From contig CAIUAO010000046.1 of assembly GCA_903897155.1 (NCBI GenBank), positions 1 through 24,499 of the forward strand: a DNA stretch of 24,499 nucleotides, in the 5' to 3' direction. Made by a program: the position numbers and the translations under genes. Numbering within the stretch: the first letter of the stretch is position 1; every line of letters begins with the position of its first letter. Shown one piece after another: positions 14,910 through 22,489 of the stretch. The notes beneath the pieces are model-generated. The model was not told the DNA's origin. It did not search any database and worked only from the letters and a program-made list of their open reading frames with translations. Source of the stretch: an uncultured Actinomycetes bacterium. GTDB lineage: Bacteria > Actinomycetota > Actinomycetes > Nanopelagicales > Nanopelagicaceae.

Positions 14910-15938
14910 ATGCAAAGATTAGTCGCGACAAGTCTTAATACAGTTACGTTGCAAGAAGTAGAAAAACCAGAAGTACAGCCTGGTGAAATTCTCGTACAAA
15001 CATTAGTGACCGGTGTCTGTGGCTCAGATATGCACGCCTTGCAAGGTCATCATCCATTTGTTCCGCTTCCATACAAGCCAGGCCATGAAGTAGTTGGAAT
15101 CATTCGTGAAGTAGCAGCGGATGTTAAAGGATTTTCTATTGGTGAGCGTGTGACAATTGAACCTGATCTTCCTTGTTGGAACTGTAAGAATTGCAAAAAC
15201 GGAAACGAAAACCTCTGTGAAAATTTACGCTTCTTTGGTTGCGGGTATGAACAAGGTGGAATGGCTGATTATTGGACCCTTCCTGCTAAAAGATTTCATA
15301 AAGTGCCTGAATCATTTAGCGATGAGGCTGCCTCATTGATTGAGCCGCTATCAACACCTGTTCATGCGGTAAAGCTCTCATGTATTGGCAATAAGGATCT
15401 AACGGGCAAAACAGTTGCAATTATTGGTTGCGGAACAATTGGACTACTTACTCTTGTCGCTGCAAAACACTTTAATGCTAAAAAGATTGTCATGACTGAT
15501 TTACTTCCAGGCAAGCGTGATCGGGCAAAGCGCCTGGGTGCAGATGTAGTTCTAGATGCAGGCAGCTCCACTTTGCCAAGTGATGTGCGCGCAGAATTTG
15601 GAGAAAGTGTTGACATTGTTTTTGACTGCGTAGCTATCCAGCACACAATCTCCCAAGCTATTGCAATGGCTGATAAAGCTGGCACAGTCATGGTCGTTGG
15701 TGTTCCAGCCAAAGAAGTGACCATTCCGCTGCCTATTATTCAAGATCACCAGATTCGAATTCAGGGATCTGCAACGTATTTGCCTGCAGATTATGAAGAT
15801 TCCATCAAAATCATTGGTACAAAAGGATTTAATGCCCTTGATTTTGTGACGTCAGTATTTCCTAAAGAAGAATCACAAAAAGCATTCGATACTGCGATTG
15901 CAGGAGATCAAATTAAGGTGCTTATCCGCTTTAGTTAA
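14910..15938 (+). CDS. Zinc-dependent MDR-family polyol/alcohol dehydrogenase, probably NAD-linked
   Basis: A 342-residue medium-chain dehydrogenase of the sorbitol/threonine dehydrogenase type. Catalytic zinc ligands are C37 (GVCGSD), H59-E60 (PGHE) and E145 (IEPLSTP). The structural zinc lobe has C89, C92, C95 and C103. The nucleotide fold carries GCGTIG (173-178) with an acidic D197 (VMTDLL) at the end of the second strand, which normally selects NAD over NADP. The hydrophobic pocket and HHPFVPLPYKPGHE segment resemble sorbitol or galactitol dehydrogenases. It is the first gene after tRNA-Ser and ends 2 nt from the end of the convergent SDR gene. It probably oxidises a sugar alcohol or related polyhydroxy compound; the substrate is not determined. 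Confidence 0.9.
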   Translation: MQRLVATSLNTVTLQEVEKPEVQPGEILVQTLVTGVCGSDMHALQGHHPFVPLPYKPGHEVVGIIREVAADVKGFSIGERVTIEPDLPCWNCKNCKNGNENLCENLRFFGCGYEQGGMADYWTLPAKRFHKVPESFSDEAASLIEPLSTPVHAVKLSCIGNKDLTGKTVAIIGCGTIGLLTLVAAKHFNAKKIVMTDLLPGKRDRAKRLGADVVLDAGSSTLPSDVRAEFGESVDIVFDCVAIQHTISQAIAMADKAGTVMVVGVPAKEVTIPLPIIQDHQIRIQGSATYLPADYEDSIKIIGTKGFNALDFVTSVFPKEESQKAFDTAIAGDQIKVLIRFS

Positions 15939-15940
15939 AA

Positions 15941-16678
15941 CTAACTACTTTGTTGATCCATGGACCACACAGTCATAAGTGTTGTGCGCACTGAGCGAGG
16001 TTGACGAGCGATATAAATAATTTGTGCGGCGACTTCCTCTGGTTTTAAATAGATTTCTAGTCGTGGCATGCCTGGTGTGCGTCCTGTTCCCATTGCAAAG
16101 TTTGTTGAGACGCCGGCAGGTGCGACCAGTGAAACACGGATTCCCTTTTCACGAAGTTCACGATCTAACCCTGCAGCTAAACCAACTTGAGCATGTTTAG
16201 TTCCGGCATACACTGCTTCTTTAGCTGCGCCGTGGTACCCAGCAACAGAACATACGATGATGATGTCCCCTGCGCCCTTATCAACCATCGTTTGAGCGCA
16301 ACCACGGACAAGATGAACTGTTCCCTCAAAGTTGGTACGGATCATGTTATTGATCTCATCATCTGACCAATCAAAAATTGAACCGTAGAGTCCAACTCCT
16401 GCATTAGGAACGAGGATGTCGATTGTTCCGAATTTCTCAATAGCCCTAGCAGCAATCTTTCGGGAGACTTCCGGATCTGAGCAATCCCCGGCAACATATG
16501 CAGCGTTCTTATCGCTCAGTTCTTCGCACAGCGCTTTGAGGTCACTTTCGTTTCGAGCATTGAGGATAATTTTTGCTCCTTGCGCGACCATGCCTCTGGC
16601 AGTCTCTCGTCCAATTCCAGAAGTTGCCCCAGTAATTACGACGACTTTCCCGTTCAAATCTTCAAGTTCATAGCTCAT
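15941..16678 (-). CDS. Short-chain dehydrogenase/reductase (SDR)
   Basis: A classical SDR, 245 residues from the ATG at 16678. The cofactor motif TGATSGIG is at 16-23, PNAG at 91-94, and the catalytic set is S144 (VCSVAG), Y157 and K161 (YAGTK). After the second strand the sequence is LNARNESDL, with Arg rather than a lone Asp, which leans toward NADP. A GTG at 16738 would add 20 residues with no resemblance to SDRs and is rejected. No ribosome site precedes 16678, but a TAAACT box (minus strand, 16691-16686) ends 7 nt upstream, so the gene may be leaderless. It is divergent from the MDR gene at 16758 and convergent with the one ending at 15938, so it forms its own transcript inside the sugar cluster. 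Substrate unknown. Confidence 0.88.
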   Translation of the reverse strand: MSYELEDLNGKVVVITGATSGIGRETARGMVAQGAKIILNARNESDLKALCEELSDKNAAYVAGDCSDPEVSRKIAARAIEKFGTIDILVPNAGVGLYGSIFDWSDDEINNMIRTNFEGTVHLVRGCAQTMVDKGAGDIIIVCSVAGYHGAAKEAVYAGTKHAQVGLAAGLDRELREKGIRVSLVAPAGVSTNFAMGTGRTPGMPRLEIYLKPEEVAAQIIYIARQPRSVRTTLMTVWSMDQQSS

Positions 16679-16685
16679 ATGAAAA

Positions 16686-16691
16686 AGTTTA
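16686..16691 (-). promoter_or_regulatory. Candidate -10 box for a leaderless SDR transcript
   Basis: Read on the minus strand the box is TAAACT (TANNNT), 7 nt from the A of the ATG at 16678, so transcription would begin at or next to the start codon. No clear -35 element is visible. Leaderless messages are common in actinobacteria, and no Shine-Dalgarno is present for this gene. Confidence 0.4.
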
Positions 16692-16757
16692 GTGGTAATT
16701 CCAGATTGAGGGTGTAATACTTTCGGCACTCGACTCACCTACTTACTTGGAGAATTC

Positions 16758-17777
16758 ATGAAAGCCGTCGTTTATGACTCAGCTAAAAATTTCACCGTCA
16801 AAGAGATCCCAACTCCTACCCCACAAGCTGGTGAAGTTTTAATTAAAGTCGAGTTAGCCGGGGTCTGTGGAACAGATCTGCACATTCATGAAGGCGACTT
16901 TCTTGCAGAATTTCCTCTTATTCCAGGCCATGAAATGGTGGGAACAATTTCCTCACTTGGCGCAGGAGTAAGTCAATTCAAGGTGGGCGACCGAGTCACA
17001 GTTAACCCAGTTGTCAGCTGCGGTGATTGTGAATTTTGCCGTGAAGGTAAGCCAATTCTTTGCCATAACCGCAAAGGACTTGGAACGAACTGGCCAGGCT
17101 CATTTGCCGAATACATGATTGCAACACAGGATTTAGTTTTTAAAGTGGGCAATTTGTCTGCGGAAGATGCAATGTTTGCAGAGCCTGCAGCGTGCGCGAT
17201 GCATGGCGCTCAGATGCTCAAAATTACTCCCGGAACTAGCGCGCTTATTTTTGGAGCCGGACCAACGGGGCAGTTACTTGCTCAGTTGATGGCAACATCG
17301 GGCGCGGCATCTGTGACTGTTGCAGGATCTACTCAATTTAAATTAGATGTGGCAAAGAAATTAGGCGCAGATAAGACCTATCTTATGGACCGCAAAAACA
17401 TTGCTAAAACAAAGGAAGATCTTCTCAAAGCATCACCAAGTGGATATGACATTGTTGTTGAAGCAACAGGATCTATGGATGTAGCAGAGATCTGTGTCCC
17501 ACTCACACGTAGCGGGGGTACTTTCATGGTTTACGGCGTTGCCGAGCCTGATGATACTTTTCGAATTAATGCCTTTGATGTCTTTCACCGAGAGATAACA
17601 ATTCAGGGCTCCTTTGCTGAGATCGATACATTTCCAGCCACCTTGGCTGCCCTTGAATCTGGCCGTTTGAAGACCACAGGTTTAATTACTCACCGCTTCA
17701 CAATAGATGAGTATGGAAAAGCACTGGAGACCCTACGAAGTGATAAGACTGCCCACAAAGTAGTTATTACTTTTTAA
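16758..17777 (+). CDS. Zinc-dependent MDR-family polyol/alcohol dehydrogenase, possibly NADP-linked
   Basis: A 339-residue medium-chain dehydrogenase, distinct from the one at 14910. Catalytic zinc ligands are C37 (GVCGTD), H58-E59 (PGHE) and E142 (AEPAAC). The structural zinc lobe has C88, C91, C94 and C102 (CGDCEFCREG). The nucleotide fold has GAGPTG at 166-171, but the second strand ends VAGSTQFK with no acidic residue, which suggests NADP or relaxed cofactor use. GGAG at 16749-16752 precedes the ATG by 5 nt. It is divergent from the SDR gene across 79 bp, so the two may share regulatory DNA, and it is followed 41 nt later by the DUF4432 gene. Arabitol, xylitol or sorbitol dehydrogenase-like activity is plausible but not proven. 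Confidence 0.9.
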   Translation: MKAVVYDSAKNFTVKEIPTPTPQAGEVLIKVELAGVCGTDLHIHEGDFLAEFPLIPGHEMVGTISSLGAGVSQFKVGDRVTVNPVVSCGDCEFCREGKPILCHNRKGLGTNWPGSFAEYMIATQDLVFKVGNLSAEDAMFAEPAACAMHGAQMLKITPGTSALIFGAGPTGQLLAQLMATSGAASVTVAGSTQFKLDVAKKLGADKTYLMDRKNIAKTKEDLLKASPSGYDIVVEATGSMDVAEICVPLTRSGGTFMVYGVAEPDDTFRINAFDVFHREITIQGSFAEIDTFPATLAALESGRLKTTGLITHRFTIDEYGKALETLRSDKTAHKVVITF

Positions 17778-17818
17778 AACGCTGGCTAAATCACGATCAG
17801 TAGTATTAAGGTAACCGC

Positions 17819-18880
17819 ATGAAACTTTTTGGCATGAGCGGTGACCGTAATGATTTTCGCAAAATTACTAGCCACCCCCAGCAAGCTATTGGCTGTGAAC
17901 TATTTCGCGCCATGGATGGTGACATGCTCGATCAGCGCATATTGCGTATTCGAAATGGTGAACTTGAGATAGAGATTCTTGTTGATCGTGGTTTTGATAT
18001 TGGTCGCGTTCTCTATCGCGGTATTCCAACACAGTGGGTTTCACCCGCAGGCTTTCGTCATGCTCACTCTTTTCATCCTTCAGCGGTTGAACCAGATGGG
18101 TGGGGGTGGCTACGAAATTGGCAAGGCGGATTTCTTTCAACAATTGGTATTGACCACGTAGGGGGTCCGGTAACTCATCCCAATCGCCACTTGCACCCAG
18201 CAATTACTGGTGAACGTAGATTTACCGGAGGCTTTATTTCACTTTCACCCACAACAATTGAAAAAATTAATGTCGACTGGGATAAAGGCACGATTGAAGT
18301 GCAGGCAAAAGTGCGCCAGGCAGCAGCTTTTGGAGAGCACCTTGTCATGACCCGCAGAATCACGATGAATTTTGGAGAAGCAAAGTTTCACTTCTCTGAC
18401 TCTGTGCGCAACGATGGATATATTGAAGAGCCAATACAAGTGTTGTATCACATCAATTTAGGCTGGCCTTTCTTAGCTCCAGGCTCAAAAGTCAGCACAT
18501 CCTGTACAGAAATGCTTGCTTGTATCGACTCAGCTAAAGGTGTTGACCCAACAACAATGCCAGCCCCAACACCAAAAGATGTTGAACGTGTCTGGGATTG
18601 GAATGCTCCTAAAGGAAAGCAGTGGGTTGAATTAACAAATCCAAATGCTGCAGACCGTGGAGATATGACAATGCGCTTAGAGTGGGATGGAACTCAACTT
18701 CCACACTTTATGCAATGGAGAAATGCTTGCGAAGCACTTTATGTTCAGGGTCTAGAGCCCTCAACAACAGGCTTGCTTGGAAGAGCTGCGGATAATTCAC
18801 ATGCAGGCCCTGCTCCAGACGTTGCACCTGGTGATAGCCGCGACTTTGATTTAGATTTTACTTTTAAGGGTAACGTTTAA
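17819..18880 (+). CDS. DUF4432 family protein, aldose-1-epimerase-like fold
   Basis: A 353-residue protein of the DUF4432 family (PF14486), related to galactose mutarotases and found in sugar-catabolic operons. Recognisable parts are ILVDRGFDIGRVLYRG near the N-terminus (about 53-68), GWLRNWQGGFLSTIGIDHVGG (about 96-116, quoted in part), RRFTGGFISLSP around 132-144, and the strand VLYHINLGWPFLAPGS about 208-223. A conserved His-containing segment, HPNRHLHP (about 119-126), may take part in catalysis or binding. No membrane segment or signal peptide is seen, so it is cytoplasmic. AAGG at 17808-17811 is 7 nt before the ATG. Its TAA stop is followed directly, in the same frame, by the TTG start of the P-loop kinase. 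It probably converts anomers or epimers of a pathway sugar; the reaction is unknown. Confidence 0.82.
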   Translation: MKLFGMSGDRNDFRKITSHPQQAIGCELFRAMDGDMLDQRILRIRNGELEIEILVDRGFDIGRVLYRGIPTQWVSPAGFRHAHSFHPSAVEPDGWGWLRNWQGGFLSTIGIDHVGGPVTHPNRHLHPAITGERRFTGGFISLSPTTIEKINVDWDKGTIEVQAKVRQAAAFGEHLVMTRRITMNFGEAKFHFSDSVRNDGYIEEPIQVLYHINLGWPFLAPGSKVSTSCTEMLACIDSAKGVDPTTMPAPTPKDVERVWDWNAPKGKQWVELTNPNAADRGDMTMRLEWDGTQLPHFMQWRNACEALYVQGLEPSTTGLLGRAADNSHAGPAPDVAPGDSRDFDLDFTFKGNV

Positions 18881-19411
18881 TTGCAAGAAGTTTTTTTTGT
18901 TAGTGGGCCAGCGGCCTCTGGAAAGACAAAATTTGCTAAAGCTCTGGCAACCTCGCGCAAGCTTCGCATTCTTGACTTAGACGACACCTTAGAGAAAATG
19001 ATTGCCAGCAATCGGCCCACACTTGATGAACTTGGCATGGAAAAGTTCTTATCAACTATGGCACCAGAGCGATATAAAGACTTGTTAGGGCGAGCCCTTA
19101 AACAATTTGCCCAGGGCGACTCATTGGTAATCGTAGCTCCATTTACAAAACAGATAGCGGATGAAAATCTTTGGAAAGAAATGAAGAAACCATTTGAAGA
19201 AAAAGGCGTTATTCCCAGATTAGTCTGGATATATATTCCAGATAGCCTGCGAGCTACTCGCCTTAAAGCACGCGGGCTTAAACGCGACAAAGGAAAGATC
19301 GCAGACATGGAGACTTATCTAGGAAAGATCACCCTCCAACCCCCAGCCTTTGGGCATATTGCTATCGACGGTTCCACAGATTTCACCCTTCAGATCAAAG
19401 ATAACTTTTAG
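18881..19411 (+). CDS. Small P-loop kinase-like protein (substrate unknown)
   Basis: A 176-residue nucleotide-binding protein with Walker A GPAASGKT at residues 9-16 and an acidic LDLDDTLE segment at about 31-38, in the place where small-molecule kinases bind Mg and substrate. An R-x4-RLKARG-type lid region (about 126-136) resembles gluconokinase, shikimate kinase or AAA_33 phosphotransferases. The start is TTG at 18881, because the Walker motif begins only nine residues in and the preceding codon is the TAA of the DUF4432 gene in the same frame. AAGGG at 18866-18870 is 10 nt upstream. It is likely to phosphorylate a sugar or sugar acid made by the dehydrogenases upstream; this is inference from position. 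Confidence 0.7.
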   Translation: MQEVFFVSGPAASGKTKFAKALATSRKLRILDLDDTLEKMIASNRPTLDELGMEKFLSTMAPERYKDLLGRALKQFAQGDSLVIVAPFTKQIADENLWKEMKKPFEEKGVIPRLVWIYIPDSLRATRLKARGLKRDKGKIADMETYLGKITLQPPAFGHIAIDGSTDFTLQIKDNF

Positions 19412-19483
19412 GTAACGATTGCGCATTTAAGCTGAAAACTCCTTGACCATGCGGCAATTACCTAGTTGAATAACTAATTATTG

Positions 19484-19497
19484 TGACAACGTTGTCA
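19484..19497. promoter_or_regulatory. Perfect 14-bp palindrome, candidate LacI-family operator
   Basis: TGACAACGTTGTCA equals its own reverse complement and has the central CG typical of LacI-family operators. It sits 40 bp before the ATPase start, in the 126-bp gap ahead of the second ABC operon. Its left half plus centre (TGACAACG) recurs at 22471 before the PfkB gene, and a LacI-family gene lies at 23448, so that protein is the likely binder. A TTGACA hexamer at 19504-19509 lies just downstream, but no convincing -10 partner was found. Confidence 0.7.
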
Positions 19498-19537
19498 AAG
19501 ATTTTGACATCAACGGGGATGGAGCAGTTAAAAGATA

Positions 19538-20296
19538 ATGACTTACGCGCTTGAAGCAAAAGGGATTGTTCGCCGTTATGGTCATGTTGAAGCGCTTCGT
19601 GGATGTAACTTCAATGTTAAGCCAGGAGAAGTTACCGCTCTTATTGGTGACAACGGAGCAGGAAAAAGTACGCTCGTAAGAATTCTTTCAGGTGCAGAGC
19701 AACCCGATGAAGGTGAAATATTAATTGAAGGTAAGGCAGTTCATTTTAATTCTCCTTCAGATTCACGAAACTTTGGTATAGAAACAGTGTTCCAAGATTT
19801 AGCTCTCTGCCCACATTTAAATGCAGTCCAAAATATGTATTTAGGTCGTGAAGTTCCGCGCAAAGGCATTTTAGGAAAACTTGGCTTTTTAGATCATGAA
19901 GTAATGCGTCAAGGTAGTGAAGATGCATTTCGCGATTTAGGTGCAACAGTGCGCTCGCTCACTGCAAGTACAGGTTCAATGTCTGGTGGACAACGTCAAA
20001 GTATTGCAGTTGCCAGATCTGCAGCATGGGCTACAAAAGTACTTTTCTTTGATGAGCCAACAGCGGCGTTAGGTGTTGTTCAGAAGAAGAACGTTCTTAA
20101 CCTTGTTCGCCGTGTGCGTGATAAAGGAATTGGAATTGTTTTCATTAGCCACTCAATGCCAGAAGTTTTAGAGATTTCAGATCGCGTACAAGTAATGCGC
20201 CGTGGCCTGACTATTGCTGATTACAAGACCTCAGAGACAAACCTTGAAGAGCTCGTAGGTGCAATGACCGGTCGACTAGATGAGGCGAGCAAATAA
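19538..20296 (+). CDS. Sugar ABC transporter ATP-binding protein (single-domain, ribose/fructose type)
   Basis: A 252-residue ATPase of the carbohydrate uptake family 2 (CUT2). Walker A is GDNGAGKST (37-45), the Q-loop Q86 is in VFQDL, the signature is MSGGQ (148-152), Walker B VLFFDEP ends at E173 (168-174), and the switch His is H205 in ISHSMPEV. CUT2 ATPases such as RbsA usually carry two fused ABC domains of about 500 residues; this one has a single domain, like FrcA-type proteins, so it must work as a homodimer. It is the first gene of the operon ATPase-permease-binding protein, starting 40 bp after the candidate LacI operator. A GGAG at 19521-19524 is 13 nt upstream, rather far. It precedes the permease with no gap. 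Confidence 0.92.
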   Translation: MTYALEAKGIVRRYGHVEALRGCNFNVKPGEVTALIGDNGAGKSTLVRILSGAEQPDEGEILIEGKAVHFNSPSDSRNFGIETVFQDLALCPHLNAVQNMYLGREVPRKGILGKLGFLDHEVMRQGSEDAFRDLGATVRSLTASTGSMSGGQRQSIAVARSAAWATKVLFFDEPTAALGVVQKKNVLNLVRRVRDKGIGIVFISHSMPEVLEISDRVQVMRRGLTIADYKTSETNLEELVGAMTGRLDEASK

Positions 20297-21376
20297 ATGT
20301 CAATGTTTACTAATACAAACGGTGATCCAAAGAGTGATTTCGGGATCCTTGCAGAGGAAAAAGAGTCATTCTTAAAAAGAATTCCTAAAACGCAAACATT
20401 CCAAATTGTTTCGGTGCTCTTTGTTATCACAGCGATTTTTAGTGCAATTGCACCAAGTACATTTTTCACCCTGTTTAATCTGAGAAACATCATTATCAAT
20501 ATCTCAGTCTTTGCTGTGTTGGGTGTTGGCATGACTTTTGTGATTATCACTGCCGGCATCGATCTATCGGTCGGTAGCGTCTTGGTCTTTAGTAGCGTTA
20601 TTGCTTGTAAGGCGATTGTTGCTGCTGGCGCAAAGGGCTGGGGCACAACATTCATGGGAATCTTTGTTGCGGTCGCTGTTGCAACCGCATGGGGGGCTCT
20701 CAATGGCTGGTTAGTTTCGATCGCAAAGGTTCCTGCGTTCATCGTGACCCTTGGATCACTCAGCGCGGCGCTGGGTGTTTCACAAATCATCACAGGTGGA
20801 ATTGATCTTCGCGGTGCGACCCCGGAGCTTGTAAACAAAATAGGTTTTGGAAACGTCTACAAGCAAATACCAGTACTTGGAGTGATCGCTGTAGTCGTTG
20901 TAATTCTCGGAGGAATTCTTCTCCATAAAACTAAATTTGGGCTACTGACATACGCGGTTGGTTCTAATACCGAAGCCTGTAGGCGTGTGGGTATTAATGT
21001 GAATCGCCAACTTATTTATGTGTATTCACTTATGGGATTTACTGCAGGCATAGGCGGAATTATGAGCCTTGCCATGTATCAACAAACAACAATCGCAGGT
21101 CAGTCGAATACTGCTTTGACAGTAATCGCCGGCGTTGTGATTGGTGGAACCAGCCTCTTCGGTGGGTATGGAACCATTTTCGGGACCATGATTGGTCTGT
21201 TTATACCGATAGTTCTCCAGACTGGCTTCATCATCATTGGCGTTGTGCCTTTTTGGCAAAACGTCGTTGTCGGTGTCTTTCTGGTGGCTGCTGTTTACGT
21301 CGACAACGCTCGTCGTAACGCCGCAGATGGAGGCGGAAAAAGCCTCAAGAAACGCTCTAAAAAGAGCACCTCATGA
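20297..21376 (+). CDS. Sugar ABC transporter permease (RbsC/FrcC-like)
   Basis: A 359-residue integral membrane protein of the branched-chain/ribose permease family (PF02653), with a cytoplasmic N-terminal extension of about 35 residues and eight to ten helices. Diagnostic stretches are GMTFVIITAGIDLSVGSV (about 78-95), a cytoplasmic loop GSNTEACRRVGINVN (about 222-236) that contacts the ATPase, and GGTSLFGGYGTIFGTMIG (about 280-297). The C-terminal tail is rich in Lys and Arg. The ATG follows the ATPase stop directly; GAGG at 20283-20286 lies 10 nt upstream. The stop overlaps an ATG in the following gene, but the better start of that gene is 15 nt further on. One permease gene suffices because CUT2 permeases act as homodimers. 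Confidence 0.93.
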   Translation: MSMFTNTNGDPKSDFGILAEEKESFLKRIPKTQTFQIVSVLFVITAIFSAIAPSTFFTLFNLRNIIINISVFAVLGVGMTFVIITAGIDLSVGSVLVFSSVIACKAIVAAGAKGWGTTFMGIFVAVAVATAWGALNGWLVSIAKVPAFIVTLGSLSAALGVSQIITGGIDLRGATPELVNKIGFGNVYKQIPVLGVIAVVVVILGGILLHKTKFGLLTYAVGSNTEACRRVGINVNRQLIYVYSLMGFTAGIGGIMSLAMYQQTTIAGQSNTALTVIAGVVIGGTSLFGGYGTIFGTMIGLFIPIVLQTGFIIIGVVPFWQNVVVGVFLVAAVYVDNARRNAADGGGKSLKKRSKKSTS

Positions 21377-21387
21377 AAGGGAAATGC

Positions 21388-22356
21388 ATGAAGAAGACTA
21401 AGAAGCTATCAATAATCGCTGCAGCGTCAGCGATTGCACTTGGAGTCTCAACATTCGGCACAGCCGCTAATGCTGCTGACTACAAGATCACATTTATCCA
21501 AGGTGTAGCCGGCGATGCATTCTACGTAACCATGGGTTGCGGAGTTGCAGCAGCAGCTGCCAAGGATGGCGCAACAATCACCACACAAGGTGGCGCAAAG
21601 TGGGATGCAACAATCCAAACACCAGTACTTAACAGCGTTGTGGCTTCAAAGCCAGATGCAATTTTGATCGCTCCAAATGACATGACAGCACTTCAGAAGC
21701 CAATCGAGGCTGCTATTGCTGCTGGTATCAAGGTTGTTCTAGTTGATACAACAATTGGTGATCCTTCAAAGGCTGTTTCTGAAATCGCATCAGACAACTA
21801 CGGTGGCGGTAAGGCTGCATTCACAGCTATTAAGGGTCTTGCACCTAAGGGTGGAAAGGTTCTTGTAGTAAGTACATCACCTGGAGTTAGCTCAGTTGAC
21901 GCACGCGTTAACGGTTTTGCTGATTCTGCAAACAAGGACAAGAAGTACAACTACATTGGTGTCCAGTACTCAAACAATGAGCCAGCTGTTGCTCAGCGCA
22001 TCATCACAGCTGCACTAGCTAAGAACAAGGACATTGTTGGCGTATTCGCAACAAACCTATTCTCAGCTGAAGGTGTTGCTGCTGGTATCAAGCAAGCAGG
22101 AATGTCTGGCAAAGTAAAGATTGTTGGATTCGATGCTGGTTCAGATCAAGTTGCTGCACTTAAGGCTGGAACAGTCCAAGCTCTTATCGCGCAACAACCT
22201 GCAACAATCGGTTCAACCGGTGTAGATAATGCAGTCGCTGCCCTTAAGGGAACAACTGTTTCACCACACAAGGTACAAACCGGTTTCACAATCCTTACAA
22301 TGAAGAACATCAACACCGCTGCAGGTGTTGCTGCTCAATATAGAGACAAGTGCTGA
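21388..22356 (+). CDS. Sugar ABC transporter substrate-binding protein (ribose/fructose type)
   Basis: A 322-residue periplasmic-binding-protein-like component (Peripla_BP_4, PF13407). A classical signal peptide starts MKKTKKLSII and ends at TAANA, cut near residue 29; no lipobox cysteine is present. The mature fold shows QGVAGDAFYVTMGCG, KPDAILIAPND and IASDNYGGGKAA, typical of ribose, allose or fructose-binding proteins. The ATG at 21388 is preferred over that at 21373 because AAAGG (21376-21380) stands 7 nt upstream and the signal peptide then begins normally. Of 28 lysine codons, 27 are AAG, whereas the next gene uses AAA for 13 of 21, a sign of selection for high expression. A strong terminator follows 30 nt later. 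The exact sugar cannot be read from sequence. Confidence 0.92.
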   Translation: MKKTKKLSIIAAASAIALGVSTFGTAANAADYKITFIQGVAGDAFYVTMGCGVAAAAAKDGATITTQGGAKWDATIQTPVLNSVVASKPDAILIAPNDMTALQKPIEAAIAAGIKVVLVDTTIGDPSKAVSEIASDNYGGGKAAFTAIKGLAPKGGKVLVVSTSPGVSSVDARVNGFADSANKDKKYNYIGVQYSNNEPAVAQRIITAALAKNKDIVGVFATNLFSAEGVAAGIKQAGMSGKVKIVGFDAGSDQVAALKAGTVQALIAQQPATIGSTGVDNAVAALKGTTVSPHKVQTGFTILTMKNINTAAGVAAQYRDKC

Positions 22357-22386
22357 TTAGTTAACTTCTAGTTAACGCAGTATGAG

Positions 22387-22425
22387 ATAAGGCCCCCAGA
22401 GTGATCTGGGGGCCTTATTCTTTGT
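22387..22425 (+). terminator. Strong intrinsic terminator after the second ABC operon
   Basis: A perfect 14-bp stem, ATAAGGCCCCCAGA paired with TCTGGGGGCCTTAT, has a GTGA tetraloop at 22401-22404 and is followed by a T-rich tail (TTATTCTTTGT). It is the only textbook rho-independent terminator in the window. Just upstream, AGTTAAC occurs twice (22359-22365 and 22370-22376) and can form a small GTTAAC hairpin of its own. Confidence 0.92.
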
Positions 22426-22431
22426 ATGTCA

Positions 22432-22461
22432 TTGACAGAACCGTGAGGAAAAAAGTAGAGT
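22432..22461 (+). promoter_or_regulatory. Predicted promoter of the PfkB-LacI-FGGY unit
   Basis: TTGACA at 22432-22437 is followed by an 18-bp spacer and TAGAGT (TANNNT) at 22456-22461. The start point would fall near 22468, immediately before the TGACAACG half-operator. The promoter begins seven bases after the end of the terminator tail, as expected for a new transcription unit. Confidence 0.55.
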
Positions 22462-22470
22462 TTCCCATTA

Positions 22471-22484
22471 TGACAACGATTACC
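22471..22484 (+). promoter_or_regulatory. Candidate half-site operator for the LacI-family regulator
   Basis: TGACAACGATTACC shares its first eight bases with the perfect palindrome at 19484-19497 but has a degenerate right half. It lies at the predicted transcription start and 6 bp before the PfkB gene ATG, a position suited to repression. It would give weak or asymmetric binding; this is inference. Confidence 0.45.
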
Positions 22485-22489
22485 TACCT

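Noticed and set aside
18877..19308. 143-codon open frame on the minus strand opposite the P-loop kinase
   Set aside because: The plus strand carries a Walker A motif and operon context; the minus product resembles no family and is low in acidic residues, as shadow frames are.
20221..20838. 205-codon open frame on the minus strand
   Set aside because: It lies fully inside the ATPase and permease genes in antisense, shows no domain or ribosome site, and its composition follows from the coding strand.
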